Assembly: GCF_000143415.4 (NCBI RefSeq)
Contig: NW_003314349.1
Coordinates: forward strand, 720,254-784,253
Direction of reading: 5' to 3'
Source of the DNA: Selaginella moellendorffii
Taxonomy: Eukaryota; Streptophyta; Lycopodiopsida; Selaginellales; Selaginellaceae
DNA: 64,000 bases
Shown here: positions 33,102-45,400 of the stretch, in pieces
How the letters are laid out: each line of letters starts with the position of its first letter
Numbering within the stretch: position 1 is the first letter of the stretch
The notes under the pieces: generated by a model
Seen by the model: only the letters and a program-made list of their open reading frames with translations
Databases searched by the model: none
What the model was told of the DNA's origin: nothing
Translations under genes and position numbers: made by a program

Positions 33102-33694
33102 TGTAAGCTCCTGAGTTTGGACTTCCCGGGAGGTCACCCAGCCCAGTACTATTCAAACCCAAGGACGCTTAACCCCAAATATCCCAAGACCCTTAACCGA
33201 TTGGAAAAGGGGGTGCACTCTTGTTCATGGGCCCTTTCCCTCTATATTTGAACCCCATGGATCGTCTCTCAAGTCGTTCCCTTTGGTTGCTTACAATCCA
33301 CCACGCTTCCCTGCAAGTTCACGCCCTCGTGAACGGAAGCTGAGAGCTGCAGCTCTCCCGAGAGCCTCGCTCTCTTGACACCCTACCCCTCGGGTCGAGC
33401 CCAGCGGGAGCAAACTGGACCAGCCAGATGTCAATCAACATGTGGTGTGATTCCCTTAGCCAACCAACAGAGTCGGACCCGAGACCGCTCTGATACCAAA
33501 TGTAAGCTCCTGAGTTTGGACTTCCCGGGAGGTCACCCAGCCTAGTACTATTCAAACCCAAGGACGCTTAACCCCAAATATCCCAAGACCCTTAACCGAT
33601 TGGAAAAGGGGGTGCACTCTTGTTCATGGGCCCTTTCCCTCTATATTTGAACCCCATGGATCGTCTCTCAAGTCGTTCCCTTTGGTTGCTTACA
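33102..33694 (-). mobile_element. Young Cassandra-like TRIM with 5S-derived LTR
   Basis: The two 194-bp LTRs (33102-33295 and 33501-33694) start TGTAAGC and end GCTTACA; I find one difference between them. A perfect 5-bp duplication TTGAG flanks the element (33097-33101 and 33695-33699). On the minus strand the primer site TGGTATCAGAGC (33498-33487) starts 2 bases after the LTR and matches the complement of the initiator-Met tRNA 3' end. The interior is 205 bp and codes for nothing. On the minus strand each LTR carries TTAAGCGTCCTTGGG followed by CTGGGTGACCTCCCGGGAAG, close to the plant 5S rRNA internal promoter. That makes this a Cassandra-type TRIM. Confidence 0.92.
33119..33173 (-). promoter_or_regulatory. 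5S rRNA-like Pol III control region in LTR (copy 1)
   Basis: On the minus strand a box-A-like AAGCGTCCTTGGG is followed, about 15 bases on, by GGGTGACCTCCCGGGAAGTCC, matching the box C region of plant 5S rRNA nearly base for base. The same block is at 33518-33572 in the other LTR. Activity is inferred from Cassandra elements and is not visible in the sequence. Confidence 0.75.
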
Positions 33695-33850
33695 TTGAGT
33701 TACTACTTAACAATCTTTAAATGCCAAAGATAAACATTTGACTGAAGTTTCCCCATATAGTTTTCACTCATGGACAGTTTTATATGGCTTTATCAAGATG
33801 CACAACACACCATAGATTTAGAATTAAAGTTCAAAACACCACACATTAGG

Positions 33851-34289
33851 GTTGCCTCTTTTCTCTGTTTTTACAATCAACAGTCTATAAAGAGGTTTTA
33901 TATAAAACTTCTTTCTAAACCACCCAGCATTTCTTGGGCAATATTTAATGCATATATGGTGCGCTAATGCATGCCAATGTGTAAGAAAAAAGTTCTGCTC
34001 AAAATATTATTTTATGAGTTAAACATGTATATTACAATAATTTAAGCATACATGTGTTTTTTTTTTCATATATTTTGCAGGTTTGCAAATTGTTTTGCCA
34101 AGCCACCCACCCTATATACACTACCTCCCCCCCCAAAGTGCAATCACAAATTGCTTGCTATACTATATCCAAAATTATAAGTAGAAAGAGGTAAAAGATT
34201 TGGCTCATTTTAAATAGATTGATTTTGTTAAAATCTTCAATTATTTTTTGATTTGTTATAATCTCTATAACTTTTATATTAGTAGAAAT
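33851..34289. other. AT-rich flank of the Helitron remnant
   Basis: No coding frame was recognised. C-rich and T-rich short runs occur near 34125 and 34060. Confidence 0.4.
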
Positions 34290-35180
34290 CTAACAAAGTG
34301 TATTTGAATCCCAAACTTTTCTTTTTACTGATTTAGTGCTAAATGTCCTTTGATATGAGAAATATAAAACTAAATTACAATTATTTTGTAATTCTAAGTG
34401 TGAATTTTCATAGCAATTATAATACTTACAATAAGTACCAGAAGCCCAAATACTTTTTTTATTAGAAGAATATAAAACTAAATTTCCATCTTCTTGTAAT
34501 CTTAATACACAATTATTGCCTTTATTTGTTATTTTTGCAAACCATAAACTTATATTTTTAGTATATAATATTAGAGTACAATCACTACTTAAGTATAAAT
34601 ATGCTTTATGATTTAAAGAAACTAGGAAATATGCTGATAATAAATGCTGGTTTGGCATATTAGTATACCCACTTATTAACATATTTATTAAAATGTTACA
34701 CCTAAAATTTCTCATTGCAAGTATTTGATGACTACGAGGTGTATAGTTTCTAATGTAATAAAATATAACAAAATGTTCAGTAGTTATAGTTATAGAAGAA
34801 GCAGCAAAATTTATGAAATCATTATAGGATTGTTCTAAAATATTTGTCAATGTGTTTCAAATGATAGAGCCTACATCTTCTCCACCACCTTCATTATTTG
34901 AACCACAAAGTTGTGCAACTGTTTCTAAAATAAAAACACCATATTCAATGTTTGTGTTAGTTAAATTTGGATTTGTAATAGCTAAAGATCCATATACCCA
35001 TTGATCTCTTGGAAGTATACCATTTGGTATAGAATTAATTGCAGCACGAATAACTTGGAAAATAGTATTCAATACTTCTTCACTTAAAACATCAAGATCA
35101 CCTGTTTCAAAATTAGTATCTTGAGAAACTCCTATTTTGAATAAAATGATTATAAATGAAATTGATATTAACCTACTCAT
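34290..35180 (-). pseudogene. Secreted bulb-type (mannose-binding) lectin-like reading frame with internal TGA
   Basis: One minus-strand frame runs from the ATG at 35180 to a stop at 34290, interrupted by a single in-frame TGA at 34857-34859. The first 20 residues look like a signal peptide (MSRLISISFIIILFKIGVSQ). About 190 residues of unknown type follow, with the TGA in them. The C-terminal about 115 residues form a B-lectin (GNA-related) domain with three repeats: SSDCTLILY, LQEDGNLVLY and LQNNCNLVLY. The middle repeat is closest to the QxDxNxVxY mannose-site consensus. The frame is much more AT-rich than the neighbouring genes. It may be a pseudogene, a captured or transferred gene, or two short proteins. 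No intron is evident. Confidence 0.6.
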
Positions 35181-35825
35181 TATTTCACCATCGAATATAC
35201 ATTTAAAAAAAATTCTTGAGTCTTATAAGTACTCAATTTTAAATGGCATTGGGCAAAAATATTTTGGCCAGAACTTTGAAGTTCGTTTTTATTTGACAAT
35301 AAAGCAAAGGTATCTAATTCAAAAATATGTTGTTTATTAGTAAATTATTCTTAGTGTTTGGATTTTGTTTCAAGTTTATTATCTCCAAAATTTCTGGTGG
35401 TTCTAAAGAAACCTAGAATATATTTGTATATTCTAGAATCTAATTGTTGATTTATATTCTACTATAAACCATATATATATGTATGTATTTATATATGTGT
35501 AAAACCTTAAACCGATGTTTAACTTCTGACGTACCATGTTGGACGAGGAGAAACGTCACTAGTCTATGATATTGTGTCTTCCAAACAAAGACACAAAGAC
35601 ATGAACTGAAGTCACTCTTGAGATGGTGTTTTAGGGACTGTAATCAAGGTAATTATACTAATTAACTATTAATCAGTTAGATTGTGTAAAATTATTTTAA
35701 AACCAGAAACATTCTCAAAAGAAAATGAAACGAGAAAAAGATGGCGAAACCAAAAACCTCACTTACCAAGCTTACTTTCGTGTAGTATTGAAGTTTAGAT
35801 CGACAGAGAGGATGAGAGCTCTTCT
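35181..35825. other. Intergenic between the lectin-like frame and IQD
   Basis: AT-rich with a short TA run near 35468. It should contain the 3' end of the IQD transcript. Nothing else was recognised. Confidence 0.4.
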
Positions 35826-37853
35826 TTAAAACTTGAACGACCTCCGCATTTCAGTAGATCTCCTCACAGCGCCACCATCGCGACCATCACCAGCTTTTGC
35901 CTTGCCAATCGAAGCGCGCGGCTGTGGCGAGCGAACCATCTCTGGAAGCCGGCCATTGGAAAGAGAGTGCCTTCTCGGGCTAGTGTCGTTGCCATTGGGA
36001 CCTCCTGGAAGTGAAAGCCTCCGTGGAGGAGCTTCGCCATAGCTCGCCTTGGTGCTATTCGGTCCAGGGATGGAGAACCTCCTCTTCCCCGTCTCCGTCG
36101 GTGACGCGCTCTTGGGACTCTGGCCGCGGACCTTGGCCTTGGCCGATTGCGTCGCTGCCATGTATGACGGAACGCGCGTTCGGTGAGGAGTAGTAGCGTT
36201 GTCTATGTTGTTCTCAACTTTCGTTGAAAAGTATCCCTGCTTGGTCGAATCCTCGGCCCGAGCAATGCGAGCTGTGCCTTCCTCTTCTTCTTCTTCCTCC
36301 TCTTCTTCTTCGTTGTCATCCTCGTCCTGATGGTGGTGGTGGCGGCCATTGTCCTGATCCAACGCTTCCTCTTCTTCTCCAAAAGCTTGGTCTTCGTCCG
36401 GGTACTCGTCATGTCCGTTACCGTGGTCGACCTCGTGGCCGTTGGTGTGGTCATTCTCAGCTGGCGGAGAGAGCGTCTCGGTGGCGTCGTAGAGCTCTGG
36501 TGAGTCTTCGTCGATATGAGGAGCGTCGGAGGTTCTTGGTTCGGTGTATTCCGCAGTGGGAACTTCTTTCGCTGGCTCGTCGTGTACCACCTCCTGGGCC
36601 GCCGGGTGTGGGTGTTGGTGTGAGTTTAGTTCTGGCGTTGGATACGTCTCGCTTTTCTCTGCGATCGTGTCAGGCGGATACGAAGGCGAAGATTTGACTT
36701 GCGTTGGAAGCTCCTGTTTGTGCTGTCTTGGGCTTTGTTCCGGGATGTCCACGCCGTCGGTCATTGCCCATGGCCGAGCGAGTGTCCAACGCTGCAGCCA
36801 TCCCCATCCGGAGCCAGACTCCAGCGCCGAGTCGATGTACAATGGTTGCTTCCTCGACTTTTTCCATTCCCGCTGCATTCAAAACAATTAGCTTCCGGTA
36901 TCTATAGGAAAACATGCTCACCTGTCGTTGCATTGCTTGATCTGCATTCTTTGTGTTGCTGCTGACGCGGTAAATCCCCTTGTATGGCTTGTGGTCCTGA
37001 AATGCTGGAAAATTCAGGAAAACCATTAACTGTGTAGGAATAACTCACCGCTAATTGCCAGGAGTCTTCTGTGAGCTGCCTGTAACGTTGGAGAAGATAC
37101 TTGATTGCCTGGCCTTCCTCCGATAGTCGAACCTGCCGGCCTCGGAAAATGGCTTGGACGCGAACAATCGCTTGCACGCATTTTAAAGCTGCCGCAGCCT
37201 CTCTACGCACAGCATGACCGCGAGCCAAAGCCTGTAGCCTGATCAGACCTCTTAAAGCATGAAGTGCCCGCCGAGCCTACGAGAAACAAACGTTGAAACA
37301 AATAGGAACAAGAAAATGGACGTAACGTACCAGATAGCTTCGAAAAGCCTTTTGGACTTTCACAGCCGCGAGATCCTCCTTGCTGATAACTTTCTGGAAG
37401 ATATCATCGTCCACGACATCGAGCTCCGGGTCCTCGCGAGATGCATGATTGAGTTCTTCGGCAGACTCCTCAACGGATTCATCCGTGCACTGTATCTGCC
37501 GATCCAGTTTCACTGGTGGGCATATGCATAGATCAGCACGGGGAGGAGGCGGATCTTCCTTCTTCGCATGAACGGGCTCAATTGGAGATGGTGGCTGCGC
37601 AGGAACCACTTGCGGAATTTCGTTAAAGATGGGCTTCGTTGGGACAACCTGGAAAACCAAAGAGAAAAACAAAGAGCATTAATCCAAGTGCTAGAACGAT
37701 GATCGAAGAGAGAGACTAACGAGGACGTACAAACTCACTATCCGATGGCTTTGCCGGTGTTTTCTCTGACGACTTCGAGGGCGTCTTCTCCTTGGACGAG
37801 GATTTCTTCTTGAGGCCGAGAACTTTCTTGATCCATCTCGCGGACTTCCCCAT
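35826..37853 (-). CDS. IQD: IQD protein (IQ67-domain calmodulin-binding protein)
   Basis: The five-exon model closes in frame at about 595 residues: 37853-37731, 37648-37331, 37276-37049, 36996-36922, 36872-35826. The N-terminus MGKSARWIKKVLGLKKK is the basic start typical of IQDs. The IQ67 region spans the end of exon 2 and all of exon 3. It has IQ-like motifs AAVKVQKAFRSYLARRAL and LKCVQAIVRVQAIFRGRQVR, and the exon 2/3 border falls inside it, as is characteristic of the family. Exon 5 has GWLQRWTLARPWA and a DUF4005-like end with RRLSLPGG and PSYMAATQSAKAK. A run of eleven or more Glu lies near 36290. IQDs bind calmodulin and act as scaffolds on microtubules, nucleus or plasma membrane; which applies here cannot be read. 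Confidence 0.93.
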
Positions 37854-39436
37854 CGCAAACCCGCACTGAAGAACACAGGAATTAGGTCTGTGCCGTGACA
37901 AAAACACGACAAAACAAGCGATGGTTGATCGATCCTGTCACTCCGGATGCATGAGAAGCGAAATGCGGGCAGATCTGCAAGTACCTGGCGCCTTGGATGC
38001 GATAATCCGCCTCCTCAAGCCCCGAGAACCTCCAATCCCTTCATCTGCGACACCAAAACCCTGTAGAGATTTTCGAGACGGCATGGATCCGAGAGCTGTG
38101 TACCTGGCGACGCCGAGAGAATGCCGATTCAAGCCCGCATTGACGCGATACCTGGAGATTACGCGAGAATGCCGGCGGCGGATGCTCCTGATCGGCGCCT
38201 AGAGCTCCAGCGGCAGCAGCGGCAGGAGATAGAACTGGAAGATCTCCGGTCGCATTCACGCCTCCTCGCAGGCGCCGCGACAGTGAGAGAAGACAAGAGC
38301 TATGGCGCTCCCCAAAAGGATTAGCGGCGAAGAACACACACTGCTAGGTAGCGAGAGAGAGAAAGAGAGAGAGCACAGCGCGGCCACTCTGTAAGCAAAT
38401 AGCGACGGGCGCCCGTCAAAGTAGTAATATTTAATAGCCCCTTAAAAACTACTGGCCCCACTCTCTGTAAGCTCCGGTAAATATCCAGCCTATAATTGGT
38501 TAAAACAGGCGCCTGCTTATACCGCCGGTAAACTCTTCACGGATGGGCGCGTTCCGTACGCCGGGCCAAAAATCCCAAAAGCCTCGGAGGCGGAATCTCA
38601 CCGTACGTCTGCCACGTGGCACCTGCGCCCGACACGTGGCGTTTATATTAAGCAAGCGACCAACGGCGGTGATTGCGTCATAGGATATGCGGATAATATA
38701 TTTTCATGTGGTTTGCATGATTGGCATTCACATGGTTGGGCCTGGGTAAATGTCATGCAAGTTTTTCTACTTTTGTGTCTATATTTCTTTTGGTGGTCAG
38801 TTTTTTTCAAGAAGAGGGTGTGAAGTTGCTAGCTATTTTCTACGTCAATGTGTGGGTGGCACAAAAACAAGCCTACCATCACCATCATTTGGTGTTGTCC
38901 ATTTATTTCTCTCATACTTTTTGGCTTTGCTTTTGCTTTGCTCGATCGCTCGCTCCATCGATCGATCGATCTAAACCTGTGACGTGATTGAGATTTACAA
39001 CTCACTCACTCGCGAGCGAGCGAGCGAAGGGTCCGTTACCTGGAGCCTTCAAAGTCTATAAAGACTTTTTCTTGCTCGAGCCATCACAGGAGTCAGTCGT
39101 TGTCCATGCGATATAGATGATGCCGTTGAGCCCGTTTTTGTTCTTCAGTACTGGTACTTTCCATAGATCTGGAATGGCCAAGAGTTAGAACTATAGGCTC
39201 GTAGGTAGGCAGATACTCACAGTGGCATCGCATAACTTACATTCCCGCGAGACAATCTTGTTGACTTCTCTCTTGAAACGATCTCGAGTGAGTGATGTAA
39301 CTCGCGACCATCGTAATCGTTGCGTAACTTTCTTGCTTGGAAGGATCATCCATCCACCTGATATGACGCTTAACTTCTTCCAATTCACCTATCCGAAAGT
39401 GATTAGTTTGGATGAGACGAAAAGGCTGCTTATAGC
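37854..39436. other. IQD promoter side and UTP20 3' side
   Basis: 38340-38385 is GA-rich, as in plant 5' UTRs. Two perfect CACGTG boxes lie at 38613-38618 and 38633-38638. GAGC repeats occur near 39010-39028. Several short open frames exist on both strands, none with domain support. The minus strand at 39200-39390 is open but does not join the UTP20 frame. Confidence 0.5.
38613..38638. promoter_or_regulatory. Pair of G-boxes upstream of IQD
   Basis: CACGTG occurs twice, 20 bases apart, each as part of ACGTGGC (ABRE-like core). They lie about 760 bp upstream of the IQD start. bZIP or bHLH binding is inferred from the motif alone. Confidence 0.45.
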
Positions 39437-42400
39437 TTACGTCTTTCTGTAGTCGATGCGTTTCCTCTTCTTCTGTGCGCCTCTCTTCTGGCCCAGCTTG
39501 ATCTTTTTCCTGGCGGTTTTCTCGGGGTCTACCAATGCCGCGATGGATTTTGCACGCTTGCGGTTATCCTTGCGTTGCATTACGTCAAGAGAGACTTGAT
39601 TGTAGGCCGTCGCAAAACTCTCGGGTCCTACAAGCTCCCGAATCTCCTCCCGAACTCCCTCGGCGAATGCTCTCAGGTCCGCTGTAGCACAGAGCAGAAT
39701 TTAGAAACCAAAGCTAGATCAAGTAACTAGATAACCTGGAGCAGTCGAACGTTCCACTTTCAGCAAGGGACTAAGTATATTTGGCAAATAAGCGGCTGAC
39801 GCTTCTCTTCCAAGTCGACTCACTAAAGATGTGTACCACGTTAACACACACTTCGCCTGCATCAAACATCCAATAGTCAAGCAACAGCTCCTGGAGAGAA
39901 ACAATAGCATACCTGTGAGCCCTCGAAAGAAACTCTCTCAAGCCTCCGAAGAAAGAGAGTAAGAGGATCGTTTTTGGTCAGTGTCTTACTGAGCTGGTCC
40001 ATCGTTCCCGATTTCTGTCTTAACATTGTCAATGCCTTGGTCACTCTTTCGTCCTGCATGTCATCCAGCTTCAGGGAGGGGACGCTTAAGGACGCAGCCA
40101 CTGTTGTCAAGTTCTTCACAACATGACCACCTAGCTCTTCGTCGAAGACATCCGACGCCATTTGCTCACAGCATATGGCCCCAAAAAGAAACAGCCATCT
40201 CAAATCGTTGAGCAAGGAGGCGTCATCGTTTTCGAAATAAGAACCAAATAATCGTGCGGACACGGTTCGCACTGAGACATGTCCGTGCAGTAAGAAATCT
40301 TGGATTGTTGTCCATGTTTCCTAAAAGAACTTGGTAAGCATAAAAACGATAGGGAACAAACCATCTACCTGTGATAAACGACTGGGAAATCGTTGGAATA
40401 CTTTCTCAATCAATAGTAGTATGTGAAAGCTTTCTTTCCAATGAGCCTCCGCCGACTGCTCCAATATCGTTATAATCGCAGGCCAGAAATCGTTTAAGTG
40501 ACGTTCAAAATTCTTGCCCATAACATCCACAAGTATCCCGGTGGCCTGAAAGAAACTGAAGGTTTAGACCACAAGCCCTTCACGATATGCTTTACCTGTG
40601 TAGCCGGCAACCAAAGGCCTTGTTTTTCACTTTTCATCCAAGACAGCAAGTATCCTTTCATTTGCTCGAGCATTTGCGCTCCTACGCGTTCCATGAGGAT
40701 TCTTAAAACTGTCTGCAATAGAACCTGAACGTTGTCGTCTTTGTCATTGGCTAGCCTGGTGATCAGCGTCAGGAAAAAGCTTTCAGCTTGCTCCATCAAA
40801 ACTGGGTCAGGAAACTTCACGATGATTGTATGTAGCATCTCGAGTGCTGCTTCCCTACCAGTGACATGTTCATACCTGATTTAAATACAGAAAAGAAAAC
40901 ATGAATCACCAACTTGAAACAAGGACAAAGCAAGTTTACCCGAGATTTCCCAGCAAAAAATCAATATGACGTTGTAAGCGCTTCGCAGCGAGTGGATAGT
41001 CGAGCAAGAACTGTAGGAGAATCTCACTGCACCGCTGTCGAGTGGACGGATACTGACTGGTAATCATCAGCTTCTGAACTCTTGTCATCAAGTCATAAAT
41101 CTCGGGTACTACAAGCTTCCTTGCGACCACTGCCTTCAGTAACGATAAACACTGGGCACTCTGTTTCTCAATCTCCACGAAGATGTTCAAACGCAGAAGA
41201 TCGTGTACTTGAGCCTTCGACAAGGTTACGCTCTTGCAGTGCCGTAAGATAACAGATAAAAGCTTCATGCAGGCTTGCATGAGCGGGTTGTCAGTAGTCG
41301 AGGAACTGCCAGCGAGTGAAAAAACTGAGCTTACGATCGCTCCTCCAGCCGAAGTGATAGTTGATAGCGGCAGCTTTAGCAGAATGCTCAAGCATCTCAT
41401 AGACTCGGATATGACGCCGGTGTACTTCACGGATAGGCACTTCGCGAGTAGCGGAACAAAAGAATCGAGCGTAGACACTTCCTCTGGCGTTGGCTGGATG
41501 CGCCTTAACCGGTCGTGCAATAAGTTTAACGCGAACTCAGCGAGTATATGCAAAGAGTTGCCATCGTCACCGGTCGTAGTCACGTCAGGCTTCGGCCTAA
41601 ACAACTCCTCTACAAGCTCGCGTACAAAGACTAAAATCTGTCGATCAGTAGCCGACGAGTTTTCCTGAATCCCTGCTGTGACATTCTTAAGAACCAACTG
41701 AACCTTCGCAAGAACCTTGAGAGAAGAGCTGGTTTTTTCTCTGATAGATTGTAGAAGCCGATGGATGTGAGCGTCGAATGTCATCACCTGAGCTATAAGC
41801 CGGAAGCTGTCATACGAGCGTGCCTGCTTCCTTTCCTTCATTTTTCTTGCTAGAGCTTCCACCTCCTTCTCTGCGGCCACCTCGCCAAAAACCTCTTCCT
41901 CCAGAATTTTCAGCATGTCTTCCAAGCAGTAATCGATGTCCCCCACCCGAAGCGTCGGAATAAGTCTGATCAGGATGGTGTTTAAGGTGTATCCCAGGAC
42001 GTGCTTCTCATAGCCGCGTTTCAAAGAAGAGTGGAGCATTTTCACTGTAAATTGGAGGTACTTGGCTCCCAGTACTTCAACCATGCCGACAATAGAAGAT
42101 CTGGCTGCGTCGCGAATTTCCTGACTCCTGCTCTTTAAAAAATTTGTTATAGTCTGGAAAAGCTGAGGAAGATGTTTTCTAATTGCTTGCTCGGGCAGCA
42201 GCTTGAGTACTTTGATGGCCACGACACTCACAGGAACGTTCACCGACTCGTTAGTAAGCATGAGCTTCGAGAGCTGGGGAAGGACTTTATCCTCCAAAAA
42301 CTTGCTTTCTTCGTCCCCGATTTGAGAAAATTGTGTCCGCTCTAACAGCAAACATATCAGCCGCACCAAGACCTTTTGGTGCTCGTTTTTCGTCCTGAGA

Positions 42401-45400
42401 AGGCGAAAGGAGTCGGTCACAAGGTTGACAGCTTGAGACCATTGCAACTGTGTAGCAATACATCCCAAGGTCTCGAGAGTTGCAGCTACAAGGCCTTCAT
42501 CCTTGCTTTCGAATAGGAAGTGCGAAAATAACGGCGCAAATATTTTACTTAACGACCGCTGTAGAATAGTTTGTCAAATTTCTGGTTTATGAAAAAGAAA
42601 GATACTCACTTGGGAAAACTGGGAATAAGTACAACCGGCTCTAAACTTTGCCATAGCCTTAATCCGTCTATGAAGCTGTAAGGCACAAAAGTTAGTAGAG
42701 AAAGTAGTGGGAAGCCACAGAATCAACCTGAATATGAATAATATTGCTGAAGAAGTCCCCTTCCACATCGGAACTACACAAGCACCGATACTCGGAAAAC
42801 GTTGGAACTTCTGGGAGGATTACTAGCTCTCGAAATACAATCAGCCATTCCTGAGAGACAGAAGGAGTCGTCAGAAAAACATGTAACCAGTAACATTTCA
42901 TATATTACCCGTCGTGTCGCCGCATTTTCCGACTTGATCGATTCTGTAATGCGGGAGAAAAGAAACTCGTGAACAACGTGACCGATGGTGTCTTTGAAGA
43001 TTCCTTCCCCAGTAGCCTTCACAAACATAACCAGGCAGCTCGATGCGTTGTACCGCATATCTTCTGATTCCAAATCGAAAACAAGGTGGGACAGAAGTAG
43101 CAAGGCTTGGCGAGAATCGACTTGAGACAAAAATTCCCTGTTCAATTTCCCATAGCCCGCTTGTCTGCGTTCATAATCGCATTCATCAAGTCTGCTAGTT
43201 GACATAGAGTTCAGGTCCACCAATATTTCAGCCTACGCAGTGAACTATATCAATGATGGCCAAAAATTAGAACAAACGTACCATCAAAGCGAAAGAAGGC
43301 TCTCCTGCCGCAAGTTTCTCAAGGCATTCACATAAAATAATCCGGGACGTTTTACAGGCGACTGATGACAGTAAAGGTGTCAATGCCTCAACACATTTTG
43401 AGGCGCAAGAATGGTCGAAAAGATGCGCTAACTCTCTGACAATCTTCAGCACTTCAAGCCTTACTTCTGCAAAGGACATACTTGAATTAATATCGACAGC
43501 TTTATGAATTCCTTACCTGGATCAGGCTTCTTTGTTTTCAGAAATGGTAACAATGTATCCAGAAACTCGGAGGCCCGTAGAGGATCATTTATGTACGGGC
43601 TTACACTGAATATGATCTGCAGCTGCTCCTTCAAGTGTTTTGCTTTCCAATCCTTGCTGTAGCAAATATAAGTCGGAATCTATAAAGAGATTAAAAGAAA
43701 CACTCACCTCGTAGATTGTTTGACTAGTTGCTGTGTAAGGCCTTGCAATAACACTGTCAGATGAGGTAAGACACTAAGTTCCACTGTTTTCCCTTTCCTC
43801 CCGAGTAAGTTTTGAATAAAGCTCAGAACAGCCATGTGTACTGGTGACGATAAGTTTTTCACGAGCAGAATGGAAAAGATATTAGGCACCACCAACTTGT
43901 TCGTCATCAAAAGAGAAGCGTAATCCTCATTCGTACTCATTGCTAAAAAGCACGATAATAATGCTGTTGGCTTATCTCCAGTATTTTCGTCCTTCAATAA
44001 AGCGATTGAGCGTTCAGTTGCTTGAAAGAACAGCTTCCAATACTTGGGCTCAAGGCTGACGTTGCTAAAGTTGTTGAGCAGCAGAGAAACGACCTTGAGA
44101 CAAAGGGTTCTCAAATCTTTGCCCGAAGAGACCGGTTTCTCATCGGCAGAGATATCTTCCTCCGCCGTGCTGAGAGAGGCGGCTTCCAAAAGCCGAAAAA
44201 CAATCCCCATCAGTGCAGGAAGATATGGTTCGATGCGTTCTCCGTCGAAAACTTGTAATATGTCTTTCACCAAATGCAGAAAGCCGACCTTTGTTTTGTG
44301 TGGCAACCCTGCAACCCCCTTCTTGTCCACCAAGTCAATCGGACTTTTGATTTCATTTTGGTCGACCGCCAACACGTTTGAAGAGGCCGCTTCTAGTGGA
44401 CGAGTAATTAGCGAAAAGAAAGTCTCCAGCTCCTTAACTTCAAGGCAGGATAAGAAGGTGAGTATGCTAGAACGCATATGACTTGCTGACTGAATAAACA
44501 GTAAAGACAGTAGTCAGTAAGAACTTCAAGAGAAATTTTGCAACGGTTACCTTTCCCAGCTTAGCATTTCGTTTGGACAGCTTAGGATAGAGAATTCTAA
44601 CCAGGACAGGCATCAATTCTGTTCTGTCCTCATTCGCCACCTGATGATCTTCTTTTGAAATGCTCCAAGATCCAAGTTCATCGCGTATGGTGTCCACAGA
44701 CATAAGTTTATACAAATGGTCTTTATATGTAGTCAAGCACGAGCCCTTCCACTTCAATAAGCAGTCTAAAGTTTTCTTTTGAATATCAGCATCATTGAAA
44801 ACCAGAAACCTGCCAATGGAAGCCGTTAGGCACTGAATTTCAACGTGTGAGGTGCTCACCTCTCCTCCAATATTTGCTTCAGAAGCACACCATTTGAAAG
44901 ATCTGTGAAGTTCTTCAGTTGAACAAGAAGCTGCAGCCACTCTTTCAATATAGTCTTCCAGTCATTCTTGCTCAGAGAATGACTACGTGAAAATAGAAGT
45001 TTAGAAAAAATCAAGGAAAAAGAAAATTTCATACCTCTCCTCTCCATTCTTGTGATTTAAAAACACAAGAAAAAGAGAAATCATCTCGTTGGATACTGAT
45101 ACGAAATTTGACGACGTTCTTTGCGCAATCCGCAAAAGCAAACCCACCAAATTCGATGGCATCTGAGACTCCGGTACATTAGATGGTTCTGAAATGCAAG
45201 GTTTAGAAAACGGAAAACGACGTTGAACATGCAAACCGTTGGAGTCTTGCAAACACTGATTTTGTATCGCGGAAATGTACGACGTAAAATCACCCCGAAC
45301 ATTGTCACCCCTTGCCTCCATAATTTCAGCCACACAGCTAATGACAGGCTCCCACAATGGTGTAAACCGATTGTGCAATACTCCTATCACAGCATGAAAA

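Larger units (their letters stand above)
31845..33850 (+). pseudogene. Helitron-type (PIF1-like) helicase pseudogene
   Basis: In shifting plus-strand frames the helicase motifs appear in order: Walker A as DGPSGSSKTFLLNTL near 31925; GIAS and FKLAILINETS near 32020-32100; LLWDEVS near 32165; NGDFR near 32275; a FLNSITPSSLPPHKL block near 32850; TRVFIPYITLMP near 33010; and the last motif, THGQFYMALSR, near 33768. This order and wording fit the C-terminal PIF1-like helicase of Helitron Rep/Hel proteins. Several stops, a TA/TG microsatellite (32669-32790) and a TRIM inserted at 33102-33694 destroy it. I found no Rep domain or clear terminal hairpin. Confidence 0.8.

Noticed and set aside
39191-39388. 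Minus-strand frame after the UTP20 stop, as a possible last exon
   Set aside because: The GTAAGC and AG sites give the wrong phase for joining to UTP20, and no domain is recognisable.
41234-41668. 144-codon plus-strand frame within UTP20
   Set aside because: Antisense shadow of a conserved HEAT-repeat exon.
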